The notes under the pieces are model-generated. The model made no database searches. It was given only the letters and a program-made list of their open reading frames with translations, and was not told where the DNA came from. Shown here one piece after another: positions 30,982 through 32,778 of a stretch of DNA of 32,778 bases. How positions within the stretch are numbered: the first letter of the stretch is position 1; each line of letters begins with the position of its first letter. The stretch is from Salinirussus sp. (GTDB taxonomy: Archaea > Halobacteriota > Halobacteria > Halobacteriales > Haloarculaceae): NCBI GenBank assembly GCA_028275005.1, contig JAQCNN010000101.1, positions 1 to 32,778 on the forward strand. The letters run 5' to 3'. Position numbers and translations under genes: made by a program.

Positions 30982-31359
30982 ATGTATACAACGACGGTGC
31001 GGACGGACTTTGTCGCCCAGCACTACCTCACAGTTCCGGACCCGGGCCCGGAGGGTGAGCCCCACTCCCACCACTACGAGGTCGAACTGGAGTTTCGCGG
31101 GCCGGCGCTGAACGAGTACGACTACCTGGTGAACATCGACGACGCGGAAGCCGCGCTGTCGGACCTGGCCGACCGCTACCGGGATACGATGCTCAACGAC
31201 CTCCCGGAGTTCGAGGGGTACAACCCCAGTGTCGAGCGGTTCGCGCGCGTCACCTTCGGCCGTGTGACCGACCGGGTCACCAGCGAGACCGTGACCGAAC
31301 TCGCGGTGACGGTCTGGGAGGACGACCAGGCCGCTGCCGGCTACGACGCGGCGGTATGA
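30982..31359 (+). CDS. 6-pyruvoyl-tetrahydropterin synthase/QueD-family protein, atypical active site
   Basis: This 125-residue T-fold protein has the three zinc histidines (FVAQHYL and PHSHHYEVEL) and the substrate-anchoring glutamate in NPSVERFA, both hallmarks of PTPS/QueD/6-carboxytetrahydropterin synthase. It has no cysteine anywhere, so the catalytic Cys is absent, and the Asp-His of LDHxxLN is replaced by RDTMLND. A glutamate (GPEGEPHSH) sits in the region where PTPS-III enzymes use Glu instead of Cys. It therefore binds a pterin- or purine-like ligand but probably catalyses a different reaction. Its stop overlaps the GT4 start by 4 bp (ATGA), so translation is coupled. The ATG at 30982 is chosen from the TATA-like box. 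Confidence 0.8.
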   Translation: MYTTTVRTDFVAQHYLTVPDPGPEGEPHSHHYEVELEFRGPALNEYDYLVNIDDAEAALSDLADRYRDTMLNDLPEFEGYNPSVERFARVTFGRVTDRVTSETVTELAVTVWEDDQAAAGYDAAV

Positions 31360-32486
31360 GGGTCGGGTTGACGCTGTACGGCGACCTCGACGAGCGGTCC
31401 GGCGGGTTCCGGTACGACCGCCGACTCCTCGAGGAGCTGGAGGCCGCCGGCGACGAGGTCGAGGTAATCTCGTTGCCCTGGCGCTCCTACCCCCGGGGAC
31501 TGCTCGATTCGCTCTCCCCGCAGGTCCGCGAGCGCCTCGCGACCGACGTGGACGTGATGTTACAGGACGAACTCGCCCACCCGTCACTGCTCGGCCACAC
31601 ACAGGGGTTACCCTATCCGGTGGTGAGTATCGTCCATCACCTCCGGGCCAGCGAGGCCCGGCCGCTGGCGCCGGTGTACCGGCGGCTCGAATCCCGGTAC
31701 CTCTCGGGGGTCGACGCCGTTGTCTGTAACAGCCACGCGACCTGTGACGCCGTCACGGCGTTGGGTGTCGACCCGGCGGACACACTCGTCGCGCCGCCGG
31801 CCGGCGACCGGTTCGACCCCGCCGTCGACGACACACAGGTCCGCCGTCGTGCCCAGGAGGAGCCACTCCAGGTCGTCTTTGTTGGCAACGTCACCCCCCG
31901 AAAAGGGCTCGACACGCTTGTCGACGCCCTGGCACGCGTCGATACCCCGGTCCACCTGACGGCCGTTGGCCGGCCTGTCGACCAGGAGTACTACGACAGC
32001 GTGCGGGCTCGCGCCCGTGACCACGGCCTCGCCGACCGGGTGACATTCGCCGGGGAACTGTCCGACGACGCCCTCGCGGCGACGCTACAGGAGAGTCACG
32101 TCCTCGCCGTCCCCTCGCGTCACGAGGGGTTCGGCATCGTCTACCTGGAGGGGATGGGCTTTGGACTGCCGGCCGTCGCCAGCGCCGCCGGCGGCGCAGC
32201 AGAGGTCGTCGCCGACGGCGAGACGGGTGTGCTCGTCGACCCCGATGACCCCGCGGCGGTCGCCGAGAGCCTGAACGCGCTGGGGCGTGACCGTGACCGC
32301 CTGACCCGGATGGGTACGGCCGCACGGGACCGGTACGACTCACACCCGGACTGGTCGGAGACCGCATCCGAGGTCCGGTCCCTGCTCGCTCGGGTCGCAC
32401 GGGCCGGCGAGGGGGGACACGAGGCTGCCGACGCGGACACCGAGACCGGCCCAAGCGGCGACACCGGCCGGGAGGCACGGTCGTGA
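31356..32486 (+). CDS. Family 4 glycosyltransferase
   Basis: This 376-residue GT-B-fold enzyme transfers sugars from nucleotide-sugars. The N-terminal half opens with MRVGLTLYGDLDERSGGFRY (a GT4 acceptor-domain start with a glycine-rich loop). The C-terminal half has VVFVGNVTPRKGLDTLVDAL and the retaining E-x7-E motif in RHEGFGIVYLEGMGFGLPAV. The last 40 residues are an acidic tail. It overlaps the PTPS-like gene and the methyltransferase by 4 bp each, so the three are probably made together. Donor and acceptor cannot be told from sequence. Confidence 0.92.
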   Translation: MRVGLTLYGDLDERSGGFRYDRRLLEELEAAGDEVEVISLPWRSYPRGLLDSLSPQVRERLATDVDVMLQDELAHPSLLGHTQGLPYPVVSIVHHLRASEARPLAPVYRRLESRYLSGVDAVVCNSHATCDAVTALGVDPADTLVAPPAGDRFDPAVDDTQVRRRAQEEPLQVVFVGNVTPRKGLDTLVDALARVDTPVHLTAVGRPVDQEYYDSVRARARDHGLADRVTFAGELSDDALAATLQESHVLAVPSRHEGFGIVYLEGMGFGLPAVASAAGGAAEVVADGETGVLVDPDDPAAVAESLNALGRDRDRLTRMGTAARDRYDSHPDWSETASEVRSLLARVARAGEGGHEAADADTETGPSGDTGREARS

Positions 32487-32778
32487 CCGACACCGACTTC
32501 CAGCGGTATCTCGCCGCCAAACGAGGCGTCGACGACCGCGGGCTGGACCGACGCCTGCTCGAGCGTCTCTCCGCGGGGCTGGCCGAGGAGACCCCCGCCG
32601 AGGACACACTCCGGGTCGTCGAGGTGGGAGCCGGGGTCGGCACGATGGTCGAGCGCCTCCTCGAGTGGGACCTGCTGCCGCCCGGGCGGACACACTACAC
32701 GGCCGTCGACGTGGACCCCGACAGCGTCACCACAATCCGTGACCGTCTCACCGAGTGGGCCGCCGGACAGGACCTGAC
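32483..32778 (+). CDS. Class I SAM-dependent methyltransferase (partial)
   Basis: The gene starts with GTG at 32483, overlapping the glycosyltransferase stop by 4 bp (GTGA), and runs off the window after about 98 codons. The visible part has a helical N-terminus (FQRYLAAKRGVDDRGLDRRL), SAM motif I VVEVGAGVGTMVERLLEW (45-62) and motif II YTAVDVDPDSV with the ribose-binding Asp. Its substrate is unknown; coupling to the glycosyltransferase suggests a glycan or the same small molecule handled by the PTPS-like protein. Confidence 0.85.
   Translation, partial: MTDTDFQRYLAAKRGVDDRGLDRRLLERLSAGLAEETPAEDTLRVVEVGAGVGTMVERLLEWDLLPPGRTHYTAVDVDPDSVTTIRDRLTEWAAGQDL

Noticed and set aside
1-32778. CRISPR arrays, insertion sequences, tRNA and rRNA genes, prophage genes
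   Set aside because: I looked for regularly spaced repeats, transposase or integrase motifs and RNA gene features and found none.

Overview
The window is a piece of a haloarchaeal (class Halobacteria) main chromosome. The evidence is very high GC, acidic proteins with Asp/Glu-rich linkers, many apparently leaderless genes with a TATA-like box about 26-28 nt before the start codon, and archaeal marker genes: family-D polymerase small subunit, Orc1/Cdc6, Hef, XPD-like helicase, archaeal GlyRS and archaeal malate dehydrogenase. I cannot name the genus. Both ends are cut inside genes.

The centre (about 7.5-14.3 kb) is a chromosomal replication origin of the haloarchaeal oriC1 type. A convergent/divergent set polD1 - sec11 - orc1 lies left of a 1.14-kb non-coding origin (11438-12575), and the three origin-associated genes oapA/arvA, oapB/arvB and oapC/arvC lie right of it. 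The origin holds two almost identical 29-bp origin recognition boxes (ORBs) in inverted orientation with G-runs pointing outward. They flank an AT-richer unwinding region that carries six CTAG tetramers in 80 bp. Two further ORB-like sites lie toward orc1, one of them directly in front of the orc1 start codon. Outside the ORBs the two arms are strongly purine-rich (left) and pyrimidine-rich (right).

The left part (0-7.4 kb) holds a cut-off gene, a Bat-type HTH regulator, malate synthase (aceB), an XPD/Rad3-like helicase, phosphoserine phosphatase (serB), a start-less reading frame that may be a decayed gene, and O-acetylhomoserine sulfhydrylase (metY). To the right of the origin come a small membrane protein, mdh, a zinc-ribbon protein of the Sjogren/scleroderma autoantigen family, hef, an operon CBS protein - glyS - dolichol kinase, a 55-residue acidic protein, serA, a 69-residue acidic protein, thrC and a TrmB-like HTH regulator. 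serA and serB give two steps of serine synthesis; metY and thrC belong to methionine and threonine synthesis; mdh and aceB belong to central C4 metabolism.

The right end (26.8-32.8 kb) is an accessory-looking cluster: a Gfo/Idh/MocA-aldo/keto reductase fusion divergent from a sulfatase/alkaline-phosphatase-fold protein, then a cysteine-free BchC-like dehydrogenase, a nested RNA/DNA hairpin, a pterin-synthase-fold (PTPS/QueD-like) protein that has kept its zinc histidines but lost the usual catalytic Cys and His, a GT4 glycosyltransferase and a cut-off SAM methyltransferase. The last three genes overlap by 4 bp. I cannot assign the pathway; with the oriC CTAG cluster it is the part most worth following up.
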